From Gnetum montanum (lineage: Eukaryota; Streptophyta; Gnetopsida; Gnetales; Gnetaceae), in contig MNCI01010863.1 in assembly GCA_015680685.1 (NCBI GenBank), positions 190,235 to 254,234 of the forward strand: 64,000 nt of DNA. The letters run 5' to 3'. Position numbers and translations under genes: made by a program. Shown here one piece after another: positions 31,040 through 42,273 of this stretch. How positions within the stretch are numbered: the first letter of the stretch is position 1; every line of letters starts with the position of its first letter. The notes under the pieces were generated by a model. It had not been told where the DNA came from and made no database searches. It was given only the letters and a program-made list of their open reading frames with translations.

Positions 31040-32864
31040 TAGGTAGAATTCTTTTGTTATGGTTATGTATGTAGTTCTTCCTACATAATCAATGGTGATA
31101 TTGGTAATAGAGAGTTAAAAGATTAAATTGATGATCTAGTTGTTGTTTGATGTGTGTAAGGATTTGGATCCATTCTTGGAGTAGTGGGCTTGTAATAATC
31201 TAGTGGATAGTAGTGAGAGAAAGTATGGATTGAAGCATTTCTTAGAAAGATTGGACATTGAACATAATATCCATAAGGATATGGTTGCCTATATGGATAT
31301 TGTTGCCTCAGCAGTGGCATTTCCCATGCTTGTGGTTGTTGCCACTGATGCTAGTATTACTCTTTTGGCTAAGGATAGGCTTTTCTTGGATAGTATGATG
31401 GTTGGACGATTTGTTTGAGATTACCTTGTGGGTAAGGTAATCATATTGCCATTTTCTTCTTGAAAAATCTCAAGTTAAGTGCATATGCCCTAGACTCTTG
31501 CAAGTGGGCCATGACAGGACATCATCCCTTAGGATGTTCATATTGGCATACTTTACATCCTTCCTCATCTCTTGAACTAGAGTTTGTAAATTGCTCAATT
31601 GCAGCAACTTTTTCTTTATGTTTGTAATTCTCTCATCTATTATCTCTTCTTTTCTTCTTTTCTTTGTTCTTGTTTAATACTTGTTCAGTCCTCTCCTTCG
31701 CTATCTTAAATGCAGTACCAAATTTCTCATCTATTGAATCCCACATTTTCTCCACCTTTGTTATAATTTCATTGACTAATTTTTGAATTGGTAGAGTCTT
31801 ATTTTGAATGACATCCTCTAAGGTTTTGTCTTCTTGTCTATCGCACATTTTAACATCTCTTTTCCTTATTATGGGATCTCAATTGTATTCCTCAATTGAT
31901 TCCCTTTTCTTGAATTCTCCTTCTTCTTTGGCCACCTGGTCTATCAGTCTTTGAATTTGATGGGTTGTCATTTTTGGTAATCTTCCTTTGGCATATACCC
32001 CAAGGGTTTCTCTAGTCTTGTTCTTTAACCCATCAATAATATGCCTTAGTTGTTCCCTTTGCAAAATCCATGTCTTGGGCATCTATGAAATAAAGAGTAA
32101 TATTTATCCACTATCATGTCAAGGGATTCATGTGTCCCTTGCTTTTATCATTGGATCTATTTCCTTAAATTGGACACTTTTGAATAGGCGGGATACTTAT
32201 CATTGAAGAGCTCTAGCATGGTACTCCATCTTTGGATCAATTCTGGTTCTAAGAATTGGTACCAGCTTTTTACTTCATTGATGAGAGTCTTGGGAAACAA
32301 CTTTAACTTATGTCAATCACTCTTGATATTATGAAGGGAATAGGCATCATGGAATGCTTCAAGATGATGCTATGGATTTGCATTATATCTACCTTCAAAT
32401 TTGGGGATATTATTCATGTCCAATCACTTGATGTGAATATCCCTTATGTGCCTACTAAGGATGTACAATACTTCTCTAATGTTAATCATGCTACGAGTGC
32501 TAGTAGGGGTTCTTCATGATTGTTAGGTTCATAGGCTCAGTTGTAGTTGTGACCCCTTTGATGCTCATAGTGTCATTCCCTCTCTTCATGCCTAATTTTA
32601 TTTATTTGTTATTCATAGTCATCTTCTTCTTCATCAAGGTATCTTCTTCATTATTCATGTCTCTCATGATTCCTACATCTTTCCTTGTCATAGTCTTTGG
32701 GTCTTCGTTCCATCTTGTTGGATTCCACTAATGATCGTGAGGATAAAGAGAAAGCAATTGGAAAATGGTGTCAATTGGTTCTCCTTCTATGACTCTGTGA
32801 TTTATTCTCCTATAGTTCTACAAAAGTTCTAGGCCTTGAGCTTTTCCTATGATTAGATTTCACT
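31040..32864 (-). pseudogene. EC Gag, minus strand
   Basis: The N-terminal part is charged and lacks the HQDE-type module. The gag core runs from ~32420 to 31880 (SWYQFLEPELIQRWSTMLEL, then GLKNKTRETLGVYAKGRLPK). A coiled stretch follows (TLPIQKLVNEIITKVEKMWD) and a knuckle CKVCQYEHPKG*C near 31575-31530 with a stop before its last Cys. The C-terminal part is Tyr/Pro-rich (RQQYPYRQPYPYGYYVQ). Many stops are present. It ends at 32864 next to an oppositely oriented LTR tail, so the gag start and leader are lost. Confidence 0.7.
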
Positions 32865-32865
32865 T

Positions 32866-32972
32866 TCTAGAACTAGTGTACTTAGGAACTTAAGGTCTGC
32901 AAAATTTGATCGGATTGCATGTGAACGTTTGTGATTCGTATGGTTGGGCATAGGGGTACCTTCCTGCTCATC
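32866..32972 (+). repeat. Gypsy LTR tail (3' ~107 bp), plus orientation
   Basis: Reads AGAACTAGTGTACTTAGGAA through CGTATGGTTGGGCATAGGGG to CTGCTCATCA, the U5 end shared by this LTR superfamily. It joins minus-strand EC gag on the left and unrelated DNA (no primer site) on the right, marking a rearrangement breakpoint. Confidence 0.6.
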
Positions 32973-33250
32973 ATGAGCCAATGTGGCATCCATAAACTGT
33001 GTTCTTATCTGTTTCTAAATATGGATACCCTTTATTTTAAATGAATTCTATGATGTTATGCATGACTATTTTTTGGTTTTTGATTTCGATGCCCTATAGA
33101 AATGCCTAGGGCTTTTTGATTGATTAGAAATAGGGTTGGGATTCTTTCCTTCAAAGTTGATGCACTATCCTTTTAATGGTTTGATTCCTAGTTGGCTTTA
33201 TGGTTTGGATGTTCATCTATTTTTTTTGGAGGATCATTTATCCTCCATGA
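32973..33250 (+). other. Unassigned DNA left of repeat R
   Basis: No gene, LTR or LINE motif recognised. A short degenerate plus-strand frame continues into R (GGSFILHDDIFVIANLGVHH) but matches no family I know. Confidence 0.3.
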
Positions 33251-33350
33251 TGATATTTTTGTAATTGCTAATCTGGGGGTTCACCACGCTGGTTATATAA
33301 ATGACTAGACTTTCCTTGAAAATTTAACATTTTATAAACTATATGGTTGT
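33250..33350 (+). repeat. Repeat R, left copy flanking E3
   Basis: About 101 bp matching 50066-50166 with ~10 differences. It abuts the truncated E3 5' LTR, while the right copy abuts the intact 3' LTR end. This is far longer than a normal 5-bp target duplication. Confidence 0.6.
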
Positions 33351-33933
33351 GTTGACTAGGCCCCATCGATGCAATCTGTTGCATCAACATGACCTTGTTG
33401 ATTAGGCCTCGTCAACTAGGCCCCATCGACGTAGTCTATTGCATCGATGTGGCCTTGTCGATGCAAGTGTCTATCCTGGCCTATAAATACGTGCTCACCA
33501 ATTGCATTTATAGCATTGAGATTCATAGTAGTAGCAAAGCTCTTGTAGTTTGTTCATTTGAAAGTTAGAATATTTTTCGTGAGTGCCTGCAGTAGGAGTC
33601 ATTGAGTGTATGGATCTTCATTCAAGCACTATTGTACCTGAGCATGACAATGTGTGCAGCAATAAAGACGATCTTCTTGATAAACCTTGCAGCATTCTGG
33701 ATAATAGATATTTATTCATACATTCAATGTTTTCAACTATTTATTCAATGTTTTTTAGTAATTAAGCTAATGAGGTAATTAAGTGAGATAAGCTAGATAG
33801 ATTAATTACATAAATATGATCGCATGTGAGACTAGTGCACCGGAAACTATAAAGTCCATAGAATTTGACTTGATCGCATGTGAACACTTTGTGATTCATA
33901 TGGTTGAGTGTAGGGGCACCTCGTCACTCATCA
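33351..33933 (+). repeat. E3 5' LTR (truncated, internally deleted)
   Basis: Contains GACTAGGCCCCATCGA motifs, CCTATAAATACG (TATA, ~33479) and a GCAATAAAGACG possible poly(A) signal, ending CACTCATCA. Compared with 49148-50065 the start and the CTTGGTA-repeat block are missing. Confidence 0.75.
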
Positions 33934-33934
33934 T

Positions 33935-33951
33935 TGGCGCCATTGCTAGGG
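33935..33951 (+). other. E3 primer-binding site, tRNA-Asp type
   Basis: TGGCGCCATTGCTAGGG, two transitions from the tRNA-Asp(GUC) complement. Confidence 0.8.
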
Positions 33952-34052
33952 ACTTTGTTTGTTGAAACATGTGCTATCTATGGTTAGTGAACATTATTAA
34001 TATTGTTGGATGGACCACAAAAGCACACTAATAATTTCATTTATTTTGCAAA

Positions 34053-36522
34053 ATTTCTTCTCCTTCTCACAAGCATGAAGATGTCAAACCATTGGTCCCA
34101 CAAGAGTGCAAAGTGGTATATACTCATCTAGATGAGTATGCACCAAACTTCATCTTCATCCCAGACAAAGATGAGTAGTTGTGAGGGCATGACATGGAGG
34201 GCAATATCATATTGCCACCTAATCAATTTGTGCCTAAGATGCTCTTTTAAACTTTTAAGAAGTTGGGCATTCTGGATCTTCACAAGGAATACACTGTGAA
34301 TGGTTATGATACTCGAGATTACCATCCCACTGAAACACAACATAGGAGAGACTGACACTAGGAGAAGCACCATGAGGCTATGAAGTGGAAACATTTCACT
34401 AATCTCTTGTTCCTACTAAATCAAGATGACAATGAGAATCCTCCCTTTGAAGGTTATCAACATGAAGATTCTTCATCCCCTGTTGTTAATAATAAGGGTG
34501 TGGCCCTAAACCTATGATCCACTATTCATAAACTAGGTTCAAGAAAAAGTGACAATCAAGGTAGGGACTCGAGTAAACATCATGATGGTAAGGGATCTAA
34601 AGATGGTGGTTGTAATGAGCAAAGAGGTGATGGTGGACACTGAGGTGGCAATGGTGGTCCACCTTTCTCTTCATTCTCTTCATTTGATTCCAAATACTCC
34701 TCTTCATTTACTAGTTCTCATAAAAGCCACTATCAAAATAATCATGATGAAGGTGATCAACAAGACAAAAATTACTATTAATACCATCAAGAGTGCAAAG
34801 GTGGTGGAAACCATCATCGACATCATCAACACAATGATGATGATGAACCTTTGTTGGTGACTTGAAGAATGCTCAACATTGTAGAGGTAGTAAAGATCCC
34901 AACTAGGCATGTGAAAGATAGTTGGATCAAACACTTAGATATGAACAATATCCAAAGATTTAAGGGGGTATAAAATTTTGATCTACAAGCTTTCCATGTT
35001 GCCTATGCCTTACAGAACATTGAAAATGATTAGCAGACACTCAAGCTCTTTCCTAGGACACTCATCAAGGAAGCTAAAAGCTAGTACTATTCCTTGGAGC
35101 TAGAATCTATATGTAGATGGAGTACCATGTTGGAGCTATTCAATGACAAATATCAAACATACTCCAAAGTGTCTAACCTAAGAAAGCAAATCCAAGGATA
35201 AAAATAGGGACACATGAGCCCTTAGATTCCACCATGGCTAGATATTATTCTCTTTTACATCAATGCCCTGGCCATTGATATTATTAGAGGGAACAACTCC
35301 GCCCACATCATAGATGGGCTCATAGTTGAAATAATAAGAACTCTTGAGATTTATACCCAATGAAGACTTTATGAACTAAGAGCTCATTAGATCCAAAGGC
35401 TTATAGAGTAGGTAGTAAAAGAAGAATGAGAGTTGTGAAAAAGGAAAAGTACTAAAGAATATAATAGGGATCCTTCCATCAGGAAAAGGAAGGTCCAATT
35501 CTATGATGAGGAGGATGCACCACTTGACGAGGTGGTAAACAAAAAAACCTTGCCTATATAAAAATATGTTTCTAATATTTGGTAAAGGTTGACAAATTAT
35601 GGGATTCTTTGGATGAGAAATTCCAAACTACTATGAAGATTGTTGAAGCATCCAAAGAATATAATAATGATCGTGAACATAGGAGATGAAAAGAAGCTGA
35701 ACGTGCCTATCAGAGAGGTAAGGGTAAAGTTGCTACTATAGAGGAAGTTGTGGAAACTAACTCTAATGATGATTCTGGTTGTGACATTTGTCAATATGAA
35801 CATCCAAAAGGATGTTGCCCTATAGTGTCACACTTACAAGAGTCTAGGGTGTACACATTGAATCCATGATTAGCAAAGAGGTAAGCGCCTAGATGATTGC
35901 GCTATCCTCAAGGTAATCCAAGGTAGTTCCACTAGCACCAACAAGCTTATTATCCAAGTGGAGCTCCACCACAACCATATGAGCAATACCAATAATGGCA
36001 CTAACGACAATTATGGGAAATGCCACCGCCAAGGCAATAGTACCATTATAGGCAACCAAATCCATAAAAGTACTATGTTTAGCAACCTGTTTCTCCAAGA
36101 ATTTTTGCAAGCCACACCTTATTTCAACATCACTCTTACCCCCCAAAGTACCATTGAACACATTCACCATTCACTCAAGGAGAAACCCCATATCCATACC
36201 ACCCTCTACATCCATTTGCACACATCCCTCCACCCTTTACCTAGTTGCCTCCTACTCCAGACATGCAAGGTGAAATTCCTCTATAGCCACAACAACAAAA
36301 TACCATGAGGGTTGTACATTCACACCTGGCCTTCTAGCCATGTGATTCAGATAATCAATCTAGGAAATGACCTTTTTCCTGATCTAATAGTCCTCATAAA
36401 CCCTTACAACCTCATGCGGTTAGCTACCCTGCATCTCCAACACCCTCATCCTCTACATAAAATACATTCAAGAGCCCTTCAAACCAAACACCACCTCGAA
36501 TCCACACTATGATGTTAACTCA
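34053..36522 (+). pseudogene. E3 Gag
   Basis: Alignment with E5 gag puts the start at 34053, where ATG has become ATT. The N-terminal module (VVYTHLDEYAPNFIFIPDKD, LHKEYTVNGYDTRDYHP) is followed by a Ser/His-rich linker, the gag core (~34960-35400: SICRWSTMLELFNDKYQTYS, VSNLRKQIQG), the knuckle CDICQYEHPKGCC at 35780-35818 (CX2CX3HX4C) and a Pro/Thr/His-rich tail. Stops and frame changes are numerous. The end of the tail lies next to a single N flanked by a perfect 71-bp duplication, which is probably an assembly artefact. Confidence 0.75.
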
Positions 36523-36595
36523 NGTCTACATAAAATACATTCAAGAGCCCTTCAAACCAAACACCACCTCGAATCCACACTATGATGTTAACTCA
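36452..36595 (+). other. 71-bp perfect duplication around a single N (assembly join)
   Basis: 36452-36522 and 36525-36595 are identical (TCTACATAAAATACATTCAA to TGATGTTAACTCA), separated by N at 36523 and G at 36524. Overlapping contig ends that were joined but not collapsed would give exactly this. Confidence 0.85.
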
Positions 36596-36659
36596 TGTTG
36601 TTTCCAATTGGATCAAGGCTGACAATCTTTCCACAAAAATATTTGACCTGAGAACTCCA

Positions 36660-37088
36660 CTCATTTACTTGTAAATTTTTGGACATGAGCCATTCAAGGC
36701 TCTTCTTGATTTTGGTTTTGGTGTTAATCTCATCTCCCATGACATGTATAAGGCCTACAACCTACCACCTCTCAAGAAGAGCAACATTACTTTAGAATTG
36801 GTAAACCAATCAATCACTATTCCTTTGGGATTAGTGGAGGACATTATAACCACAGTTTGTGGGTGGTCCTATCCTATCAATTTTCTTGTGATCAAGGTTG
36901 AGAATTGCAAGGGTAACTTCCCCATCATTATGGGAAGAGCTTGGTTAAGCACAGTTGATGCACAAATGGGCATAAGGGATCTCTCCTTGGAAATCTCCAA
37001 GGAGAATGAATTTGGATGGTTAGAGAAGAAGCGTATTCCATGCATTGTGTACAATGATAATGGGTGCAATTGCATACAAAATATTTGA
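36660..37088 (+). pseudogene. E3 aspartic protease, active-site Ser/Gly context altered
   Basis: ALLDFGFGVNLISHDMYKAY contains the catalytic Asp, but DSG has become DFG. It is followed by a 114-codon open stretch with SITIPLGLVEDIITTVCGWS, YPINFLVIKV and FPIIMGRAWLSTVDAQMGIR, the retropepsin-like fold order. It would process Gag-Pol. The intact stretch 36744-37088 is one of the best-preserved parts of E3 pol. Confidence 0.75.
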
Positions 37089-37560
37089 TCCATCAAAAGT
37101 ACATACATTAAATCATGCAATCATTTTGCATAAGAAATAGATATTCAAAGGTGTCTGTACACAGTAGCCACAAAATAGGAGGGCACCCAGTGGCTAACAA
37201 CTAACTCAAAAAGCAACACATTATGCATGAAACCAACTGAGAGACTAACATGTGCTTATGTTGAAAGCATGGATGAACTTTAGAAAGTTCATCACCAACT
37301 CTCTGATGATGAAGATAATGATACCTATTAGGGAGAGTTGGAAATCCCTAATAACTTCAAACAGGAGCCCATACAGTTGAAAACTCTACCAACTAACATG
37401 GAGTATGCATTCTTAAACAATGATAAGCTAGTCATAATCAATGCTAGACGTGCTCCTAAACAAAAAGAAAATTTGTTAAAGGTGGTTAACAAATAGCCAA
37501 CAACCTTTAGTTGGTCATATCTCGAGCTAATTGGAATCAATCCAAGGATATGCCAACATT
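37089..37560 (+). pseudogene. E3 protease-RT linker
   Basis: Degenerate, low-similarity region with short frames (WKIPNNFKQEPIQ-type). No domain was recognised. By position it is the tether between protease and RT. Confidence 0.4.
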
Positions 37561-38430
37561 GCATTTACATTAACCTAACCATGAAGCCAAGAAAGTGGTT
37601 GCAGAGATGGCTGAACCCCAAATTGAAGCAAATTATCAAGGAGAAAATAGAGTAACTCCTCAAGATAGGGTTTATATATTCCATTGTGGATAGTGAGTGG
37701 GTTAGCCCACTTGTAATTATGTCAAAGAAAGATGGCAAGTGGTGAGTCTGCATCAACTTCAAGCTTTTGAACATGGCAACATTTAAAGATCATTTTCCAT
37801 TATCATTTGTGGACCAAGTGTTGGATGCTATCTCTGGGAATTGCTATTATACCTCCTTGGATTGATATAGTGGATATAACCAAATCCAAATTGCACCAAA
37901 AGATCAGGCCAAGACAACATTCACAAGTCTCTGGGGGACTTTTGCATATTGTAAGATGTCATTCAGTATGTGCAATTCCCCTACAACATTTCAATGCTTG
38001 GTACTTAGCATCTTTCAATAGCAGGTCAGTAGTGGTGTGAAAGTCTTCATGGGTGACTTCTCCACCTATGGAGCTACACTTGAGTAAGCCTTGGACCACC
38101 TTGAGCAAGTATTAAAAAGATGTGTGGAAACAAATCTATAGCTCAACTGGCAAAAGATCTATCTCATGGTTCAAGACGACATTATGTTGGGGTACTGAAT
38201 TTCATAAGAAGGGGTTGAGGTAGAACAAGAGAAGATAAGGGTCATCTAAGGAATAACACACCAACTAGAGATAGGTAAAGATGTTCAATCATTCCTTGGA
38301 CATATTGGTTACTATCAATGATTCATACAGAATTTCTCTAAGATCACAAAGCCATTGGTCAAGCTTACATAGAAAGATGCTCCATTCATCTAGACCAATG
38401 AATGCAAACATGCATTCCAACAATTAAAGG
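37561..38430 (+). pseudogene. E3 reverse transcriptase
   Basis: Scattered frames follow the gypsy RT order: SEWVSPLVIMSKKDGKW (fingers), CINFKLLNMATFKDHFPLSF, YSGYNQIQIAPKDQAKTTFT, GTFAYCKMSFSMCNSPTTFQ, then VFMGDFSTYG, the catalytic box with the first Asp of FMDD changed to Gly, and VLKRCVETNL. SFLGHIGYYQ and ITKPLVKLT end the domain. Stops are frequent and a catalytic Asp is lost, so it is inactive. The family branch is Athila/Tat by the FM.DFS.YG box and PBS. Confidence 0.75.
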
Positions 38431-38850
38431 AAAAACTTGTAGAAACTCCAATTCTACGAGCACCAAACTAGTCCAGAACATTTCACATAATGATAGACAC
38501 ATCTAATTATGCTTTGGAAGCAGTGCTTATATAGTTGGATGATAAAAAATGTTCATATTACATCCACTGCATGAGCCAAAGCATTGTAGGTGCACAGCTG
38601 AATTACACCACCACAGAGAAAGAATTAATGGTAGTGGTGTATGCTCTTAAAAAATTCAAGTACTATGTGCTTGGTTATGAAGTATTTGTGCACATAGACC
38701 ATAGTGTTAGTTGCTTCCTAATGAACAAGCTGATGGTGAGTCCCTATATCATATGGTGGCTTGTGATATTTCTGGAATTTGATATCACAATGGTAGATTG
38801 AAAAGGGACTGAGAATGTGATTGCTGACCACCTCTCTTAATTAAGATGGA
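38431..38850 (+). pseudogene. E3 RNase H
   Basis: HIMIDTSNYAL, then QLNYTTTEKELMVVVYALKK, YEVFVHIDHSVSCFLMNKLM and IIWWLVIFLEFDITMVD parallel the EC RNase H. The first Asp, the Glu and the later Asp are recognisable. It ends with NVIADHLS. Confidence 0.75.
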
Positions 38851-38859
38851 ATAATAAAG

Positions 38860-39690
38860 AGGAGAAGATCCCGCTCTTTGATTAGTTTCTAGACGAACTC
38901 CTCTTTATAGGAGCACTAAATGACCAAGTGCCCACAAAAACAACATGGTACAATGGCATCCTCACCTATTTTCTCACTCAAAAGATGCCACAAGATCTTG
39001 ACTTTAGAAATAAGCAACAATTTCTTCATCAAGCCAAATACTTCATGAAAATCAATGGACACATCTACAAGGTGTGCACCAATAGCCTGATTCGTTAGTG
39101 TGTCCCTGATGAAGAAAAATGGCACATTCTTTAGGATGCTCACAAAGGGCCTTGCGGAGGCCACTATGTAGATGGTAGGATACTATTGGCTATAATCTTC
39201 AGGGATGCCCACTAGTTCATCCAATCTTGTGAATGTTGTCAGTGAGGTGGTGGGATGACCGCATGAATGGAGGATCCTTAATAGTGGATTCAACCACTAG
39301 AGCCTTTTGACATATGGGGCATTGACATCATGGATCCTATCACACCTATGTCCAATGGAAAGACATATATCATTGTAGTAGTTGACTACTACACAAAATG
39401 GGTAGAAGTAGTAGCTATTACTAACTGTACATCATCTACTGCTACTACATTTGTATAACAAAATGTTGTAAATAGGTTTGGGATGCCACGTGCACTAATT
39501 TCTGACAATGGAACTCATTTCACAAGTGCCACTTTTAGAAAGTTAATGCAACGCTTAGGGGTTAAACATAAATTAACAACGCCCTATCACCCCCAAGCCA
39601 ATGGTCAAGTAGAGGTAACTAATAGGGAGATCACAAAGATCTTAACAAGGATCATAAGAAAATATAGGAAATATTGAAATAAAAAATTCA
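38860..39690 (+). pseudogene. E3 integrase (zinc-binding and DDE core)
   Basis: A degenerate HHCC region (DAHKGPCGGHY ... SCECCQ) precedes the core. FDIWGIDIM gives the first Asp, ALISDNGTHFTSATFRKLMQ the second, and ANGQVEVTNREITKILTRII the Glu, with normal spacing. The stretch 39483-39677 is open. It would insert the element cDNA and leave the ~5-bp duplications seen around solo LTRs here. No chromodomain was found, consistent with a non-chromovirus branch. Confidence 0.8.
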
Positions 39691-40200
39691 ACAATACCGT
39701 CTGGACCTACTACTCAACATGGGAACTTCCTATTGGCTATTCTCTCTACAAGCTAGTGTATGGAAAGCTTTCAATGCTTCCAATTCAATTTGAGCTTCGT
39801 ACACTCTTAGCAGCCCATGATCTGAATCTTGAACTAAGTCTAGAACAAAAAAAAAACATTGATCAACCTCAATGTGCTAAATGAAAATTGATTAGTAGTC
39901 CTATCTTTGAATGAGGTGAACAAGGCATTCAACAAGCAATGTCATGACCTTAGAATACGGAAAATAAAACTTCAACCAGGAGATAAGGTTTTCTATTGAA
40001 ATCCCACATTTTTATCCCAGAAGACCAAATTTCAAAGGTTGTGGAAGGGACCTTACATAATTGATTAAACCTTTTCCTTTGGGGCCATGTTAATTTACAA
40101 ACCTAAGAGCCCAAATAAAAAGCAATTGGTCAATGTCCAATAAGTGAAACCTTTCCTAGAACCAAGACAAGCTAGTGCAACTACCACCTCAATGGATGGA
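39691..40200 (+). pseudogene. E3 pol C-terminal tail
   Basis: Short frames such as VNKAFNKQCHDLRI, IKLQPGDKVFY and VKPFLEPRQ resemble the GPY-like post-integrase tail of Athila-type pol. Followed at 40237-40253 by a PPT-like CTTAGTTATGGGGGAGA. Confidence 0.6.
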
Positions 40201-40236
40201 CAACCACGTTTAATATTTTGGATCTCCTTCTTCCAA

Positions 40237-40253
40237 CTTAGTTATGGGGGAGA
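40237..40253 (+). other. Post-pol PPT-like motif (E3)
   Basis: CTTAGTTATGGGGGAGA directly after pol. It matches motifs at 2620-2633 (E1) and 27361-27382 (EC). Confidence 0.5.
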
Positions 40254-41020
40254 TGGCCATCTATGCTAACAATCCATATGGCTTCTTAGTTTTTCTACTT
40301 TTTGTTTTCCACATTTTTTATTTTACAAGTTATTTATTTTATTTTACAAATTTTTTATTTTCAAATTTTTTCCCTTTTACTTCATTTTTAGTTTATTTGA
40401 ATATTTCTTGATTATTTCACACTTTCTTATATATTTTACTTTGTTTTGTTTTGTTTGAGTGTGAATTTTCATTATTTTTGCTAATAAAAGCACTTTATTA
40501 CCACAAGACATAGTGCCACTGTTGTTGTTTACTACTGATGGTTTATGCTTAATGTTGTGATTGTCAATGTATGGTTTCTAATGTCTAATAACTATGACAT
40601 GGTTTATTTTTCATGGAATAGGTAGTGAGTCCACATCATCCACTCATCCAATAAACTCTATGGTTTTCCTTACTCTAGAAGTCTAAGATCCCTTCCATTA
40701 AAGAAACTTTTAATCAATTGGTAACCTTGGTAGTTCCATAATTGGGAAGGATTCAAAGGTTTGTAGAGGGTGTGACTTCAAGGGAACTCAATACTCTTTG
40801 TACTCTTCTACTTACTTGAGTGCTTGGGTGATTTTCATGAACTTCTTACCATTCCATTCCAACCACTAATAGGAAGTCAAATAATATCTTTTCATGGTGT
40901 GGTTCCCATCCAAAAATTCAAAAAAAAAAAGAACAAACAAACCAAAACAAATAAAAAAACATGATGGGAATTCAAAGCACACCCCTTAGACAAATAAATA
41001 GGCTACAAGCACTAGTGATG

Positions 41021-41053
41021 GGACTAGAAAGACATGTTACCTATGCCTGAAGG
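41021..41053 (+). other. Conserved spacer block 1 (E3 copy)
   Basis: GGACTAGAAAGACATGTTAC followed by CTATGCCTGAAGG. See 3151-3182 and 26750-26781. Confidence 0.6.
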
Positions 41054-41440
41054 TCCCCTCTAACTAAGGCCCTCTCTCTCTCTCACTTCCTACTTCTATT
41101 TTCTTCTCTTTATGGAATAGTGCTTGTTTTGTGAGAGCACTTCTTGAGTGGGTAGATTGGTTTTGAGTGGTGATGCGAAGTCACTGAATGAGGCTAATTT
41201 TGGTCTGGACTAAGGATGGATCTTCTTAGGTCATTTTAAATACATATTCCACAAAATACTTTTTACGACCTCAATTCAAGATTCCATTCCACCTTCTTAG
41301 TCATCCATCTATGCTACCATAACTCACCTCACTGTCGGTTTCTATATTATGTCTGATGTCATAGTCTGATGTGTTGGAATTCTTGGATAGATCCTTTTTA
41401 GTTGGTCCTTAACTTTTCATGACCATTAATCAACTATGGG

Positions 41441-41519
41441 GCCCACAAACTCCTTAGTTGGGGTTATGCAAGGGCAACAAGGGCATGTGCCTGCTATGGG
41501 CATGTCCCTTATCTTAACC
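41441..41519 (+). other. Conserved two-hairpin spacer element (E3 copy)
   Basis: GCCCACAAACTCCTTAGTTG holds the small hairpin AACT/AGTT, where E1 has CACT/AGTG (paired change). The second stem keeps GGTTA/TAACC and AAGGG/CCCTT with a small internal loop (41462-41474 with 41506-41519). The loop keeps CCTGCTATGGG. Confidence 0.5.
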
Positions 41520-41743
41520 ATTGCTACAATCCTATCTTTTGCATATTCCATTGTGAAAATCATTGTGTGTTCCTTGAACTCTCATTCTCCATCCTATTTC
41601 TCCATTTTTCTTAATTTTCTTAATTTTTGGAACTTCAACATCATCTTCTTGCATTTTCATCATGTTTGTGGCTGTTTGGGCTTTCATTTGATCCTAAATT
41701 CATTCAAGATCTCTTTGTAATTTTTAAGTTTTAACTCCATCAA

Positions 41744-41840
41744 TGATGGTCAATAGTTGCATCGACTAGGCCCCATTGATGCAGTAGACTACATCGACAA
41801 GGCCTCGTCGATGCAACATAAAAATAGTATAAATACTATC
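41744..41840 (+). promoter_or_regulatory. E3 internal U3-like promoter upstream of ORF2
   Basis: GCATCGACTAGGCCCCATTG and a second CTCGTCGATGCAAC motif precede the TATA box AGTATAAATACT (~41827-41838). The E3 LTR U3 has GCATCAACTAGGCCCCATTG and GTCGATGCAACC in the same order before its TATA box. These motifs differ completely from the GATATCGC motifs of E1. CCATAGGTAAGCTC at ~41977 is a good splice-donor candidate for a leader intron ending at 42273. Confidence 0.6.
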
Positions 41841-42273
41841 GAACACTTTGAATTTTTCACATTTGGTCCATAACGCCCAAGGAGTTTTTGCAATTTTCAG
41901 AGCCCAGAATATTCCTAAGCCTATAACTCTTGCACCGTTTATCCAAATCATCCCATTCTTAGATCCTACAATTACCATAGGTAAGCTCATAATCATTGGG
42001 GTAGTAAACCTTAAAGTTTTGATGATAATTTTTCAAAACTTTTCCTAACTCCCCCAAAGGGTTAAGATATAAAATGCTATTAAATCATTAATTTTTGAGA
42101 ATTTAACCCTTCCAACAACTTCGGTAAACCAAAGATTAAATTAATAATTAAATACTTAATCCATCTAGCCATAATCACACCTTAGCCAAGTGTAACCTCC
42201 CTATGAGATAATGTGTTCTAGTCATTCTGAGTTACATAATATTTGCTAATCCATTGTTATGTTGTGATTATAG

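Larger units (their letters stand above)
22106..32864 (-). mobile_element. EC: nearly complete minus-strand Athila-like gypsy element
   Basis: Reading down the minus strand: gag (32864-~31040), protease, RT, RNase H, integrase, a long spacer with conserved blocks, an internal promoter (~25975-25889), ORF2 (25340-22600), PPT (22380-22366) and the start of the 3' LTR. The 5' LTR and primer site are missing: gag runs directly into a plus-oriented LTR tail at 32866. All frames are degenerate. Confidence 0.75.
40254..41743 (+). other. E3 spacer between pol and the internal promoter
   Basis: T-rich non-coding DNA. It shares with E1 and EC the GTGTGACTTCAAGGGAACTC block (~40768), block 1 (41021-41053) and the two-hairpin element (41441-41519). 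A short open stretch at 41436-41720 overlaps the hairpins but is not conserved in E1, so I do not call a gene. Confidence 0.55.

Noticed and set aside
33250-33350. Repeat R as an ordinary target-site duplication of E3
   Set aside because: 101 bp is far longer than the 5-bp duplications seen at other LTRs here, and the left LTR end is truncated.
41436-41720. 94-codon open stretch in the E3 spacer as a small accessory gene
   Set aside because: Overlaps the conserved hairpins and is not open or conserved in E1 or EC.
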